Below, piece by piece: positions 36,601-49,282 of a stretch of 64,000 nucleotides of DNA (positions are counted from its first letter, which is position 1; every line of letters starts with the position of its first letter). A program made the position numbers and the translations under genes. Under the pieces are notes generated by a model, which had not been told where the DNA came from, ran no database searches, and worked only from the letters and a program-made list of their open reading frames with translations. Source of the stretch: Eublepharis macularius (Eukaryota > Chordata > Lepidosauria > Squamata > Eublepharidae); contig NC_072801.1 in assembly GCF_028583425.1 (NCBI RefSeq), positions 23,084,001-23,148,000 of the forward strand, given 5' to 3'.

Positions 36601-36816
36601 AAACGTTAAGGAAAGTCCCCAATGGCATCTTTATTCAACATAAATTGTATAATTTTCAAATCTAATAAAGAAAAATGCAGAGGTGATTCGCATCTGTAAG
36701 GAATGGGGAGAGTCCTAGTTTGATTAAGATGTGTGAATCTGTTATGTGCTGTCAAGTCACTTCCAACTTACGGCAACTGTATGAATCAAAGACCTCCGAA
36801 ATGTCCTATCATGTGG

Positions 36817-36985
36817 GTTGCCAGGTGCCTATACCCTCCCAGCAGGAGCGGGGGAGCTGCTACTTACTGGGATGATCTTCCTCGCACGTGCATGTGATGA
36901 CATCACTTCCGGAAATGACATCATCACGTCTGCTGGAAGTATGTGCACCCCACGTTTACCTGGAGTGCCTATCAGTAGCGGGCAA
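36817..36985. repeat. GGGTTGCCAGGT-type repeat fragment
   Basis: Opens gggttgccaggtgcctatac and carries gatgacatcacttccggaaa and tgacatcatcac, as other members of this family do (11903, 46310). Confidence 0.45.
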
Positions 36986-37284
36986 ATGCCACCTTGAAAA
37001 CTCCCGTCGGAACAGCAGACAATCAGGCAAACCACCTGGACCTGGGATCTTTACCGATCATGGACAGCCTTGCTCCGGTCTAATGAACTGAAGGCCATGG
37101 CTTCCCTTATTGTGAGTCAATCCATTTCATGTTGAGTCTTCCTCTCTAAGGCAAAGCCAGCAAGTTATGATGGGCAATGTGCAAAACAGAATTGTTTGGT
37201 GGGGCATTCTTGTAAAGGGATGAACACTGTACTGTAATGGTTCAACTCAGGAGGTGACTTCTGTTAGAGATACAGCGTTCCCTA

Positions 37285-37385
37285 CACTGAAGAAGTGAGC
37301 TGTGACTCACAAAAGCTCATACCCTGCCACAAATTCTGTTAGTCTTATAGGTGCTACTGGACTCTTGCTCTTTTCTACTGTTCCC
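37285..37385 (+). repeat. Penelope-like (tentative) 3' end repeat
   Basis: Sequence ctgaagaagtgagctgtgac, tcacaaaagctcatac and then gtcttataggtgctactgga. Close relatives at 43683 and 42640. The hairpin gtgag/ctcac is intact. Confidence 0.6.
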
Positions 37386-37463
37386 TACACAGACTGTCCT
37401 CTTTCCTTAAACAGATTCATTGGCATGCATTTGGGGGAGGGGTTCCTTCCCTGTCCTACAACC

Positions 37464-37672
37464 TGCCCTGCCCTGGATAGCCCAGGTGAGCCTGATCTCA
37501 TCAGATCTCAGAAGCTAGGCAGGGTCGGCCTTGGTTTGTAATTGGATAGAAGACCGCCAACAAAGACCAGGGTTGCAGAGGCAGGCAACGGCAAACCACC
37601 TCTGTTCGTCTCTTGCCATGAAAACCCCACCAGGGGTTGCCGTAAGTCAGCTATGACTTCAGGGCACTCTCC
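37464..37672 (+). repeat. 5S-rRNA-derived SINE
   Basis: gcctgatctcatcagatctc, agaagctaggcagggtcggc, then taattggatagaagac; body gcaaaccacctctgttcgtc; tail cagctatgacttcagggcac. Confidence 0.9.
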
Positions 37673-37964
37673 TCCACCAACTACAATCCCAGCCCAAATG
37701 CACTGACGTCTGGCTAGGAATCTTTGCTGTTAGATTCAAATGCTATCATATCTTGTAATCTGTTCAGTGACTGACTGGACATTTTTTTTATCATACTTAT
37801 AATCCGTCTTGAGTTCCAGTAGAAAAGCAGGGGGGCTATACATTAAAATCATGAGGATGATGACGATGACAGTCGCCTATGCAAATGGCAAACAGAGCCC
37901 TGAGATTTCAGCAGACATAGCTCACAATAAGGGCCAGATGCTTGCTTTACAAAAGGAAAAACAT

Positions 37965-38203
37965 GAGAGAGCCAGAGCAGTAGATTGGTTAGAGTCTCGG
38001 ACTGGGATCTGGGAGAGCCAGGTTCAAATCCCTACTCTGTCATGGAAGCTCATTGGGTGACCTTGGGCCAATCACACACACGCAGCCAAACCTACGTCAC
38101 AGGGCTGTTGTGAGGAAAAAATGGAGGAGAGGAGAACACTGTAAGCCGCTTTGGGCCTCCCTTGGGAGAAAGGTGGGATACAAATGAAGTAAAAAAAAAA
38201 ATA
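37965..38203 (+). repeat. Sauria tRNA SINE, near full length
   Basis: tagattggttagagtctcgg, then B-box-like caggttcaaatccctac, body gggtgaccttgggccaatca and tail gggatacaaatgaagtaaaa with an A run. Confidence 0.93.
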
Positions 38204-39212
38204 CATCGTGCTGATTTATCCATTTTTGCCCAGATGCTGATTTACAGAACGGCCCACGGGCTTGGTCAAAATCTTTTTCCTGCCAAACGCCAGACAGACC
38301 CTGTCAACAACGCTGTGAAACATGATGTCAGAAGCTGCGTAATGATAAAATGCATGTAAAACCAAACTTTAAAAAAAACCCTGAATATTGCAGATTCTGA
38401 GATTGGCGCCTGAGGGCAGAGCTGTGTGGGTTTTAATTATTGTTCTACAGCAGCTAGCATCTTTAGGCACTGTCTTAAAGGCACCGTGATGATCGCCACT
38501 CTCTCTCTCCCCTCCATACAGTAACAATGCTACCTCTATAAACTCCCTTTATTTATTTTAAAGGCTCAATAATTTAAGAACAAGCAGCAACCCGTCAGGT
38601 TTTCCTTTTCAACCTCTCTGTTGCAGAACAAATCCTTTATGGAGAACCTTAACCTTTCAGAGTGGCATCTGAAATGAGTGCAAACTCTGGGACCGAATCC
38701 AGACATGTCCTGTTCTTTAAATAATCCAACTGCATGGGTGAAAGGGCCATGAGAAAAAGCAAAAGATAGAAAGCTTGGCATTTCACTTATCGTCCGACGA
38801 CAGCAACAAAACCAGTGCGGGGTTCAGCTTTGTTAAGGGAAAGCGAGCTAGGCAGCGGAGCTCCGACAGCAGGCCGAAAGTCAGGGAGGCGGTGGGGAGA
38901 GAAAGCAACTAGATTCCAGTGCGTTAAGAGCTGTTCGTTCCAATGCTTGGCTTAGCAGAATGCCCTTTGCAATACAATGGAAATGTTTCATAGGAGACAA
39001 CGCCAGCGGCCGAGTCACTTGTGTGCCGTCTGTGGGCTCTTGTTAGAGTCCGAACACATGCAGCTTTCATGAGCAGAATTGAGAAAAGTTGGCACTGGCG
39101 CACTTTTGAGGCTCAAAGGCAAACTAGATGCCTGAATGTTTGCAAAAAAACAAAACAAAAAAAACCACCGGGAGTTTTCAAGAAACAGGCATCATTTTCA
39201 ACATCAGATGGG

Positions 39213-39560
39213 CTAGGTTTGCCAACCTCCAGGTGGAGCCTGGAGATCTCCTGAATTACAACTGATCGGGGCTTTTTTTCAGCGGGAACGCAGTGGACCG
39301 GAGTTCCGGCACCTCTTGTGTCCAGTGGCCCCGCCCCCTGATCTCCCGACAGAGATCAGTTCCCCTGGAGGAAATGGCCGTTTTGTAAGGGGGCCCCGTG
39401 TGTTTCTCCCTTATCTCCCTCTTGAGAGTTCCACCGGATCAGTTCCCCTGAAGAAAATGGCTGCTTGGGAAGATAGCTTCTATGGGATTATATTCTGCTG
39501 AGATCCCCCCCCAAGCTTTACCCCGCCCCCCCAAAATATCCAGGAATTTCCTAAGATGGT
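39213..39560 (+). repeat. GGGTTGCCA-type repeat carrying a hAT fragment
   Basis: Host repeat taggtttgccaacctccagg ... aattacaactgatc is interrupted at about 39268 by ggggctttttttcagcggga (5' part of the CAGGGCTTTTTTTC hAT family). Host sequence appears again (gatcagttcccctgaagaaa) and runs to aatatccaggaatttcc. The hAT 3' end is missing, so an internal deletion or rearrangement is likely. Confidence 0.7.
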
Positions 39561-41116
39561 TCACAAATGCCCAAAGTAAAAGCAAGCATCATACAACAAA
39601 ACATTTGTGGAAAAAGAGGTAAAACTGCGAAACTAGAAGACATCGTCATCACATTGCCGTATAGACCACTCTCTCTATATATTGGTGGTGAGTATCCAAG
39701 GTTAATTTTGGTAGGCCTTTGGAAGTACATGGCACCCCTTTTCCAGTTCATGGGTTTGGATACTGATAGGGGAAAAAAGACTCAAAACATTTGATCTATA
39801 AATATTTGAGACAAAACTTTTTAAAAAAAGATTTGGCATCATTTCAATCACCCATAACTTGCATTCTTTCACATTCCTTTCTTTACCATCAAGATTTCAT
39901 GGGAGTCAGGAGAATAACTTTAGCGCTTGCAGAAGAGCAAATCTGATGAGATTTTATGATCTGCACATACTGGGTATCATGTTAGGACTTGTAATAAGAT
40001 GTAAAATCACTCTCCAATGTAGATGCAATATTCCTGAATTAAAAATGTAGTGGCGAATGCATCAAGGGAACCATGAGGCAGCCTGAAACTTTGACTAACT
40101 TTGAGCAAATTCGATTAATGTTAAAGGTGCTCTTGAAGATTAACAGCATACCTGCTGAACATATGTAAAATAAATCCTGACATTTTTTCAAATAAGCCAA
40201 CAAAGGAAAATTGGTGTAAAACTTTACTTTGGTAGCATTATACAACTGCAAGAATTCTTTGTTTAAGCAGTACAGTCCTACCTAAATAAGTTGTTGGGGG
40301 TGTATTGCCAAAAAAACCCCTGGATTTTTGCATCAACAGGGACAGGTGAAAATCCTACACGTGCTTTAGATGTAACTGTGACAAACGATGTTTTATTTTA
40401 TGGGTATAAGCCTGGGGCATCCTTGGGCCTACTCACTCTCTCTTCCCTCTGCATATGGTTTGATAATCAAAACACAATCGTTGGTCCTTCCAAGCCACAA
40501 ACAATGCTTTGTTGAATTGTCCCCAATCTGGTGTTCAGAAATCCTGATCTGCAAGAAAGAGCATCTGGCTCAAATCCAACTATCAACGTTTCCACAAGTT
40601 TGTCCATATAAGTATTAAAATATGGTTTGTTAAACCCTGAATCATGCCCTATAAATTAAATCATTATTTTATCTAATTCTCAACATGGGGAAATCAGTGG
40701 ATACTTAAACCCAGATACTGGAGCCATGAATAAACAAGACAGATCTTTCGACAACCCTGAAAAAAAAGTTTGCAGAGAAATCTAAAATCTAAAAAACAAA
40801 ACAGGGGGAAGGTTAACCCCCCCCCCCCCCGAAAAATAGCAGCAGTATCTCTAACTTTAAGAAATGAATGCCTTCTCGGTGGTCATTGAGGAGGTTGCTA
40901 GGCAACCACAACAGCATTGCCAGCCTTCAAGTCTTAGTTTCTGTCAATACAAGCCAGGGAGAGGACAGGGCCCTTTCCAGAGTTGTTTTGGCCTTTGAGG
41001 GAGGACTCACTGAGGTCAGGCCTTGCAGCAACTATTGGGCAACTTGATACTACACAATTCTCATGACTCACCCAGGACTGGCTGCTTGCTACTGTTCAAC
41101 AGCAGCCACCCCACAA

Positions 41117-41338
41117 AAACCGTTGTGTAGTGGTTAGAGTTTCAGATAAGGATCTGGGAGAACTGGGTTCAAATCCCCACTCTGCCATGGAAGCACACTG
41201 GGTGACCTTGGGACAGTCACATTCTCTCAGCCTAACCTACCTCATAGAGTAGTTATGAGAATAAAATGAAGGAGAATGATGCAAATTGCTTTGGCTCCCC
41301 ATTGTGGAGAAAGGTGGAGTATAAATGAAGTGAACTAA
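41117..41338 (+). repeat. Sauria tRNA SINE, near full length
   Basis: gtgtagtggttagagtttca, gggttcaaatccccactctg, gggtgaccttgggacagtca, tail gagtataaatgaagtgaact. Confidence 0.93.
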
Positions 41339-41695
41339 TAATCAATGTAGCTGAAGATGAGGGGAAGATAAAAGATTGGTTGGCTGATAGATGAGGAGGA
41401 AAGGAGGTAGAAAAAAGTAAGGATATGAGGGTTGCCAGAAGGAAATTGAGGAACACAGTCTTCTTGTGGGTAATTTGTTAGCAGGTGGTAAAATGTTAAT
41501 TGCCCCCCAAATTGGAAAAGTGACAAGAAACCGTCTGTGAGAAACTGATGAGAGGAAAATATGGTATGTCATGACTTATGTGTAAATTAACACAGGTTAC
41601 TAAGACGCAAAGATACGCCTAACTGGCTGAAAGACAGAGAAAAAATGCATAGACCTTTCAGACTAAAATGATCCTAATGGAAGCATTCCCTGATC

Positions 41696-41916
41696 TGGAC
41701 GACCCAGGCCAGGCAAGTCCAATCTTATCAAATCTTGGAAGCTAAGCACGGTTGACCCTGATTAATAGCTGGATGGGAGACCACCAGGGAAGTAAGTCCA
41801 GGATCGCTACATGAAGGCAGGCAATGACAAACCACCTCTGAATAGCTCTTGCCTTGAAAACCCTACAAGGTTGCCACAGATCTGCTGTGACTTGATGGTA
41901 CTTTTCACCACCAATG
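41696..41916 (+). repeat. 5S-rRNA-derived SINE
   Basis: Diverged 5S head (caatcttatcaaatcttgga, agctaagcacgg, ctggatgggagaccaccagg), body gacaaaccacctctgaatag, tail tgctgtgacttgatggtact. Confidence 0.88.
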
Positions 41917-42639
41917 GAAGTATACATGTCAAGATAATGTTTCAAGTTTTATTCTTATGGATGAGTTGCATCAAATGCTCGCTTCCGTATACATTTGGTA
42001 TTTATACATGCACTCCTACACCCACTTACTCCAGTCAAAACTCAGTGAAATCAATAGGCCTAGACCAGAGGACCCTGCGGCAGACTGAGTTGTTAATCTG
42101 TTATTTAATGCAGTGGTCTTCCAATCTTTTCAGACCTAGGACCCACCTTTAACCCCTCTGACAATGGGACTCGCTGAGATGTAACAGGAAGTCACAGTAT
42201 CTCTTAGTCATGTGACTGGAAGAGGAGGGGCCAGAAGTAGGATCTCACCAGAGTCAAAGATAAAACTGTAAGGGCAAGAAACACAACCCTGGTACCAGGT
42301 GCCATATCACAGCCATGGATGAATATACTCTACTGTTGTGTGATCTGGTCCTGGACTCGCCATCTTGCTGCTTCTCAAAGAACTGAAGGAAGTGTGATAC
42401 CCTGGCTCCCTACACACAGGCACTAACATCAGTTCATCAAAAAATGTATATCGCTTCGACAAAAATTTATACATAGAAGGGTGTGGTATAAGGGCTCACA
42501 ACCCACCAGATGAGGCTCCACAATCCTTCTGTGCATCCCAAACCATGGACTGGACCATGGATTTTGTGGCTGTACAGAGCGACTGTTTGCATGGTTTTAA
42601 AAGATTTTATGTTAAAAGCAGCAAGATTTGAGGTCAGGT

Positions 42640-42755
42640 GCATCTTCAAGACCAACAAGATTTTCAGGCTTTGACTCTTGAAAGCTAGCACCCTGAAAAA
42701 TCTTTTGGTCTTTAAGGTGCTATTGGACTCAACTCTTGCTGTTCTACACCTACCT
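42640..42755 (+). repeat. Penelope-like (tentative) 3' end repeat
   Basis: Contains ctttgactcttgaaagctag and ggtctttaaggtgctattgg, the same module as at 43683, with part of a copy in reverse just upstream (42615-42660). Confidence 0.5.
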
Positions 42756-43514
42756 GAAACTATATTAAAAGCAGCTAAACACGCATGACATTACTCTCCC
42801 ATAACCATTTCAAGAGGGAAACCGTTGCTCGGGACCATATCCTAGCCTGGCAACAATATCATCAAAACCTTTCTTACTTCTTACTCTGATGTCGTAGATG
42901 TCTGTGCTCACCAACACACGGGCACATGCACAACGAGTTTCACTTGGAGCCATCTGGGAAATCTGCCATGCCAAAAAGTAACCTGTGAAACCAGTCCTTT
43001 AAGCATGTCTGCATTAGAGTTCCCCGTGCTGGAAGTATGGAAAGCAGGACTTGGCACAAAGCAAGCCATGGTACTGTTCAGATACAACACCATGGCTTGG
43101 TGCTACACAGACAAATCTTGTACTCATGTCACTTCCTTCCCCCTTTGGGTGCTCCAATACAATTAAAGATGTCTGCTTGGACATTGCAGTTCTAGGGGGC
43201 AAGCAGCCTTCTCCTTAATAAACAATATAGGTGAGCATCTTGTTTAGAAAGGTGAGGGCCCAGGGGAAAAAGCAGAAAAATTCAGGGGGGAAGCCACTCC
43301 CCCCTCCTTTTTTCTGAGGCCTTTTTTCCATTTTTCCTATTTTTCTAACAGAAAGGTTTTCTACCTTCAATTCCTCCCTGTCCTTTTTTGGTGTAAATCT
43401 AGTTTCCAAGATGCCCCAAAGGCTTCTGGGATGAAAAAGCAAAAGTGCAGCCTCTCAGCCATTCAGCAGAAGAAATTATGCCATGATAAAACTGTAAAAG
43501 GTATGATGCCTGCA

Positions 43515-43820
43515 CATTCATGTAAATGTAAATCACACCCAGTCACAACCCAGCCTGGATTGTGACCTCAGCCTCTTTCATGACTTTTTGTAACTGATTT
43601 ACATTTACATGACCCTCACTCCCTGCACCCTCTCCCCCCTCCCCTCACCACCTATATATCATTGGCCAGTTTCTTCATATCCTCCATGCATCTGACGAAG
43701 AGAGCTGCGGTTCTCGAAAGCTTATGCTACAATAAAGTTGGTTAGTCTTAAAGGTGCTACTGGACTCTTTACTATTTTGCAACTACAGACTAGCACGGCT
43801 AACTCTTCTGGATCTATGAC
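43515..43820 (+). repeat. Penelope-like (tentative) repeat with inverted catgtaaatgtaaat
   Basis: Inverted 18-bp words catgtaaatgtaaatcac and tgatttacatttacatg (43519 and 43596) precede the module gacgaagagagctgcggttc, tcgaaagcttatgc and then ggttagtcttaaaggtgcta. This is the best preserved 3' end of the family in the window. Confidence 0.6.
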
Positions 43821-44904
43821 AATATTGGGATTGCGGTAACTTGACAATGTTTGATGAGGGCTCCAAACCTGATTGCTTATCACAAGGAAATTGAAACTTC
43901 CGCATCAATATTCAAATCAAACACAGGAGGAAGAACACCCAATTACGCCTTGTCCTTTTATTTCGGTGTGCAGTTTTTAAAACGGGAGCGGTCCAAACAC
44001 GTGACTTCGCACACACCTGCATCCCGAAGCAGTTCAATCCAGGGAATGTTTTACCACTTGATCCTGGTCCAAAGAAGACTCTGAAGCTTTCCGATTCAGC
44101 TTATTTAATTGCTGAACCAGTCTCATAACCAGGAAGTTATTTCCAATGTTTAACCTGAGCCAATTACCCTCCCGTTTTTTTTTTTTTTAAAATCTGGCCC
44201 AAGCAGTGAAAGGTTGTTTTCCTTCTTTCTGATGAAGAGATATGAAAGTCAGCTGCAGCCCTACCCAAATCAGTCTGTATCTCCAAACCCCAGCTCTGAT
44301 TGCAGATATTCACATCCAAAGAGAACAGAATAATATTCATTAAAATTGCAAGTGGGTGGCATGCAGAGAAGGGGGAAGGGACCAATTATACTCTGCTGAT
44401 TAAGAAAAGAAGGCGATGATCTCCCTGTTCTTACAGCCCTTTTGCAAGCTTTTTCTCAGCCCTTTCTATCCCCAATCCACTTGTATGTATGTTTCCCAAT
44501 GCACTCGCATAAGACCTGCAACTTGTTTGACGTCTGGCTTGTAGTAACAGCACAGCTCACGCCCGACGGCTCCGTCAATAAACCAACCCCTTTCCTTTTA
44601 CTTTCCAGAGGAATCACACCCAACAGAGCCTGCGGTCATGAAATCATTTTTAATGCCTCAGGTGTACAGTGAGATGAACAGGCGTAGGCCAGGTGCTTTC
44701 GGAGCCTTTAAAATGAACTACATGCCCTAGAGGGTGGAATTTGTTGGTTTTTTATAAAACAATCCATTGTGGTTTCCCTTTCAAAATACGGGTAGTGGCC
44801 CAGTCCTTAGCTAAGTGTCATGTAGATGTATTTTTCAGGCAAACCTCACAATTTTACAGCTGTCAACCAATTTAAAGAGCTTTCAGCTGATACATCATCT
44901 GCTG

Positions 44905-45490
44905 TCAGAGAGCCAGGGTGGTGCACAGGTGAGCATTTCGAACTCAGGTTCAAGTCCCCACTTAGAGCCTCCCTACGTGAAATGCCTCGGCGCGTGTTTG
45001 TCAAGTGTAGGGAGATGCCATGTTAGACAGGAAGCAAAATTTTAAAAGACAGCCTGGAGATACTGCTCTTCAGAGGGTTTGTTAATTTCAACATCACCAC
45101 CAGAAGGATTTGTCAATTTCACTGCTCCAGTCTAAAACTATGTGGAATAGCAACCAGAGGGCAGCGAGGAATAGAAATAGGCTGGAGCTGCCTTCCAGAG
45201 CCAGATGTGGACCTGGAGAAGTTATAATGGGCTGAAGTTTCCCTTCTGGCATTTCACAACTCCAGTGTACAGCAAAGCCTTTGCCCTGCCACCAGCTCTG
45301 TCTTTTTAAACTACCCTTCCAGGCTAACATTGCATCTCCCGACATGTGTTCTTCATGTGTCAGAGGTCTCGTATAGAGAGACTCTTAGCCATGGAAGCTC
45401 TGGGTGACCTTGGGCCAGTCACTGTCTCTGAGCCTATACCTTACAAGGTTGTTGTGCACATAAAATGGAAGAGGAGGAGAACGGGCTGAA
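44905..45490 (+). repeat. Sauria tRNA SINE split by a repeat with inverted ends
   Basis: The 5' part (44905-44970) ends ggttcaagtccccacttag. The 3' part resumes after 45388 as ccatggaagctctgggtgac and runs to about 45482. The insert is copy B of the element also found at 34527. Confidence 0.85.
44971..45388. mobile_element. Repeat with inverted ends, copy B, inside a SINE
   Basis: Inverted ends ggagatgccatgttagacag (45011 onward) and aggctaacattgcatctccc (near 45321). Interior as in copy A at 34527 but reversed. Both insert edges have ttag, a possible 4-bp target duplication. No coding potential. Confidence 0.8.
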
Positions 45491-46309
45491 GATGATTCAT
45501 TAATGGCAGTTAACTCCAATGAAGATAGCAAAAATCAGGCTCTGGTAGCGTTGGTTTTGCAAGAGTTCTAACACACATAATATATTACCATATGGTAGAA
45601 ATGCCCATGAGCAATGAAGAACTGGAAACAAATGGCAAATATTATAAAACTGGGCCTAGGCTTTGATCTACCCTTTCAACCAGAAACCTTATTATGAAAT
45701 TATCTCCCAGATGTTTCAAACGGTCTTCAGGTGATTCTTTTAAATTTAATCACTGCAGCACGCCTGGCCTTTATCAGATTTTGAAGACTGGAAATATGTC
45801 CAAGTTTACAGTTATGAGTGGAGAAAATTATTTTTGATGATAAAATGAACTTCATTACAAAAATGTAGAAATGTTAGAGGTCTTGAACGAATTTGGTTTC
45901 CTCTTATTAAATGGATAGATACAAATCTTGTTTAAAGTTTAATGTAAATGTTTTATTTCAAGTCAATAAAATAAAATAAAATAGAAGAGGAGGGAAGCAT
46001 ATATGACCCCTGGAACTCTTTGGGGGAAAGACAGAGTGGACATGTGATAGATTATTAATCTGTTCAATTAAATAAATGTATGTATCACATTTGTATTACA
46101 ATGGGCCGAAGTTAACCATGAGAGCTCATGTTCTTGTTTGTTTGGGGAACGCCTGGAATTGTAGCAGATGGTCAGTGGGAGAAGCTTTGCTTTGATGCTA
46201 GTTCTGTGCTGACTGCTGCAGGGTCATGGAACAAGTAATTATCACCTGCCCTTGATAGATAACACATGATGTCAAAGTGAGATTTTAAAAGGTGACACCC
46301 CTTAGAGTG

Positions 46310-46672
46310 GCCAGGTCCCCTTACCCGCCCCCCCCCCGTGGGAGGGGGGACCCAGCACTCACCTTTTCCATTGTCTTTGCACATGCACAAAGTGCAGGAG
46401 TGCTCCTGTGCATCTCATTGGGCCGATCTGGGCTCTAAATGAGCCCAATTCAGCCTGTTTGGGGCCCAAATCACTCCAGTGCAAAGCACAGAGCACTCTC
46501 GAGGCTGAACTATGATGTCACTCTAGAGACTGATGTTGTCGTGCCACCCCATGAGCGTGCCCAAGAGGCTTGTTCCCCCCCTTCCCTCCCCTCTGGCTAG
46601 GTGAATGGTGGAGGGGGTGAAAGGTGGGAGTGGGGGATCCCCTGCCCCTACTGGGGAACCTGGCAGCCCTAA
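46310..46672. repeat. GTGGCCAGGTCC ... GGAACCTGGCAGCC repeat
   Basis: Short inverted ends (gccaggtcccc and ggggaacctggc) with an interior of C and G runs, aaatgagcccaatt and gatgtcactctagag. Same family as 61107-62250. Confidence 0.55.
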
Positions 46673-47515
46673 CACCCACACAAGAGGCGTTCTTGGCTTC
46701 ATTAACTGCCTGGCAAAATCTGATTTCATTGGTACACCAAACCTGCCTCTTACAATAACACACCAGAATCAAAATCATATTGTGCTAGTGTGCAATTTGC
46801 GCAGATTGCCACTCCATTTAACTGTGAGCCTGCCCAAAACTGCATGGGGATTCTCTTTGCCTTGCACGCACATCTTTAAGTTAGGCCTAAATGCATTCAA
46901 CTGGATTTAAAACAGTTTATAATTCCTATTTATCTGCAGCTCCACCTTCTTTGTCTCACTTTGCTGCCTTATTTTTTATTTATTAAAAATCTTTTTAGCT
47001 CATCTTTCTCCCCAAAGGGATCGGTCTGCTTCTTTGCCAGGTTTTCGTTCATGTAGTTCCTGGTGCAGGCACCCATTTTCTCATGCGCCATAAAGTTCAT
47101 GTACAGTGATGGCATCGTGGTATACGAACAGCACTGATAAATAATTACATTTGCTCTACTATGAGGCATTTGTGTTCAGGGCCAAGAATGTGTGTTCTAA
47201 CCTCTTCCACTGCACACAGATTATCTGTCCGTCTTTACTTTCACTTTATCCAGAAACTCCGAGCAGGAGAGATAGGTCTTTGGTTTGACCCATCAAAGTC
47301 CTATTATAATGTTCAGATGGGCATCGAGCCCAGTGGTTTTTAAATTACCATTATCGAGGCTGGTTCAAGATAAATGGGTCTGGAAAGTGGGGGGGGGGGG
47401 TTGTGCAAAAATAGATTTAATGCAGTATCTTCTCAGCAATTGCGGCTACTTTCTTCTCGCTGACATGATCCATCATTTGCCAAAGGCAGGCATCTTTGAT
47501 TTTCTCACTTAAGAT

Positions 47516-47775
47516 CAGGGCTTTTTTTCTGGGAAAAGAGGTGGTGGAACTCAGTGGGTTGCCCTTGGAGAAAATGGTCACATGGCTGGAGGCCCTGCCC
47601 CCTGATCTCCAGACAGAGGGGAGTTTCGATTGCCCTCCACGCCGCTCAGTGGCGCAGAGGGCAATCTCAACTACCCACTGTCTGGAGATCAGGGGGTGGG
47701 GCCACCAGCCATGTGACCATTTTCAAGAGGTTCCAGGACTCCGTTCCACCATGTTCCCGCTGAAAAAAAGCCCTG
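47516..47775. mobile_element. hAT-type fold-back MITE, family CAGGGCTTTTTTTC, copy 3
   Basis: Ends CAGGGCTTTTTTTCTGGG and TGAAAAAAAGCCCTG. Exact 8-bp duplication cttaagat at 47508-47515 and 47776-47783. Internal inverted repeat around gattgccctcc / agagggcaatc. Confidence 0.96.
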
Positions 47776-48607
47776 CTTAAGATCCTTCTTGACTAAATTG
47801 TCTTTCTTTTATCAGGGTTTTAAAAATAGACTTTGAGACTATCTATGTGTTTATTTTTAAAAAAAACAGTTCTGATCATTCTTGAATCTCATCTCTTCCT
47901 GGAAACCACCTCTGGCACTACCTCTCAGAGGATTATTGTGAAGTGCATCAGCAGAGGGCCTTCGCCCCCTGCCCCACTGCACAGAATAGTAATATCTAGA
48001 GATCTAGAGAGTAATATCTAGAAAGTTATCCTTAGTAATTCCGTAATCAAGATTGTAGGTAGAGACTGAGAAACACTGGTCTATCCGATCTCTGAATTTG
48101 GGGGTTGCCTGCTTCATGTTCTGAGCCACTCTGGAGCACGTACACACTACAAAATTTGTGTCAGTTTTATATCTGTTTAACTACCACGATTGCCCCCTAC
48201 AAATCCTGGCAACCGTCATTTGGCAAGAATGCTGAGAATTCTCTATTAGAGACCTTTAACTCCTCTCAAGCACAATATTATCCCTGGGGAGAGGGAGAGA
48301 CTATTTAAACAAGTTTAACTTTATGGACTAGTTAAGCCAGTTTAACTTTAACGCATGTTAGTTAAACCCTCAAAGCTATGTTTTCCAACTGGTAAAGTGT
48401 CTTACTCACCGGAGTGATGAAGGATCAAGACTGAGGTAGTATAACATCAACTATGTCAACTCTGGATTCTCAACTGAATGAAATCCAAAGTTGGAATCTG
48501 ACATTGCTCAACTTGTTTCCATTTGCCATCTGAGGCAGAAGAAGCAGCCAGGTGCCCCACCATCGTGCCTGGATCCAGCTCAGCTGAGACAGTTTATGTG
48601 TGTGTAA

Positions 48608-48805
48608 ATGGCCATCAAGTCACAGCCAACTTATAGTAACTCCATGGGGTTTTTCAAGGCAAGAGACAAACAGAGGCCATTGCCTGACTCTGTGTAGCGC
48701 CCCTGGACTTCCTTGGTGGTTTCCCATCCAAGAACTAATCCGGGCCAACCCTGCTTAGTTTCCAAGATCTGATGAGATTGGGCTAAGCTGGGTCATCATG
48801 TTCAG
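48608..48805 (-). repeat. 5S-rRNA-derived SINE
   Basis: Reverse orientation: tail ggccatcaagtcacagccaa, body caaggcaagagacaaacaga, 5S part cctgcttagtttccaagatc, then tgatgagattgggc. Confidence 0.9.
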
Positions 48806-49099
48806 GGTGAGATAAACCCTTGGCCCTCCAAAAAAGAAAAAAAATCAAGCTGTGGGTTTGATATAAATGCCCCAATAACTGTTTGATAGCTACCTGTGAT
48901 ACTGGTGTATACAAAACATGAGCTAAGCATACACAATGCCTGTAACAGTAACAGTCATCAGAGAAATGATGTTATTACTGAAGTCCTGATAGGAGAAAGA
49001 AGGCCAAATAATCAGTTCCTTAGACCCTTCACCCTATATTCCAGTCCTACAACTACTGGGATCACACAGATACAGTCTCCTTCCATGTATGAAATGAAA

Positions 49100-49282
49100 T
49101 CCTGCCCTCGTGTCATAGTTGACTTATGGCGACCCTTGGTGGGGTTTTCATAGCAAGATACTAACAGAGGTGGTTTCCATTGTCTGCCTCTGCAACCCTG
49201 TTCTTTGTTGGAGGTCTCCCGTCCAATTATTAACCAAGGGCGACTCTGCTTAGCTTCTGAGATCTGATGAGATCAGGCATCC
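49100..49282 (-). repeat. 5S-rRNA-derived SINE
   Basis: Reverse orientation: tcatagttgacttatggcga, ctaacagaggtggtttccat, 5S part ctctgcttagcttctgagat, then ctgatgagatcaggc. Confidence 0.92.

Noticed and set aside
43683..43720. Canonical hammerhead ribozyme
   Set aside because: An additional A before stem II and no clear stems I and III. Kept only as a hammerhead-like observation.
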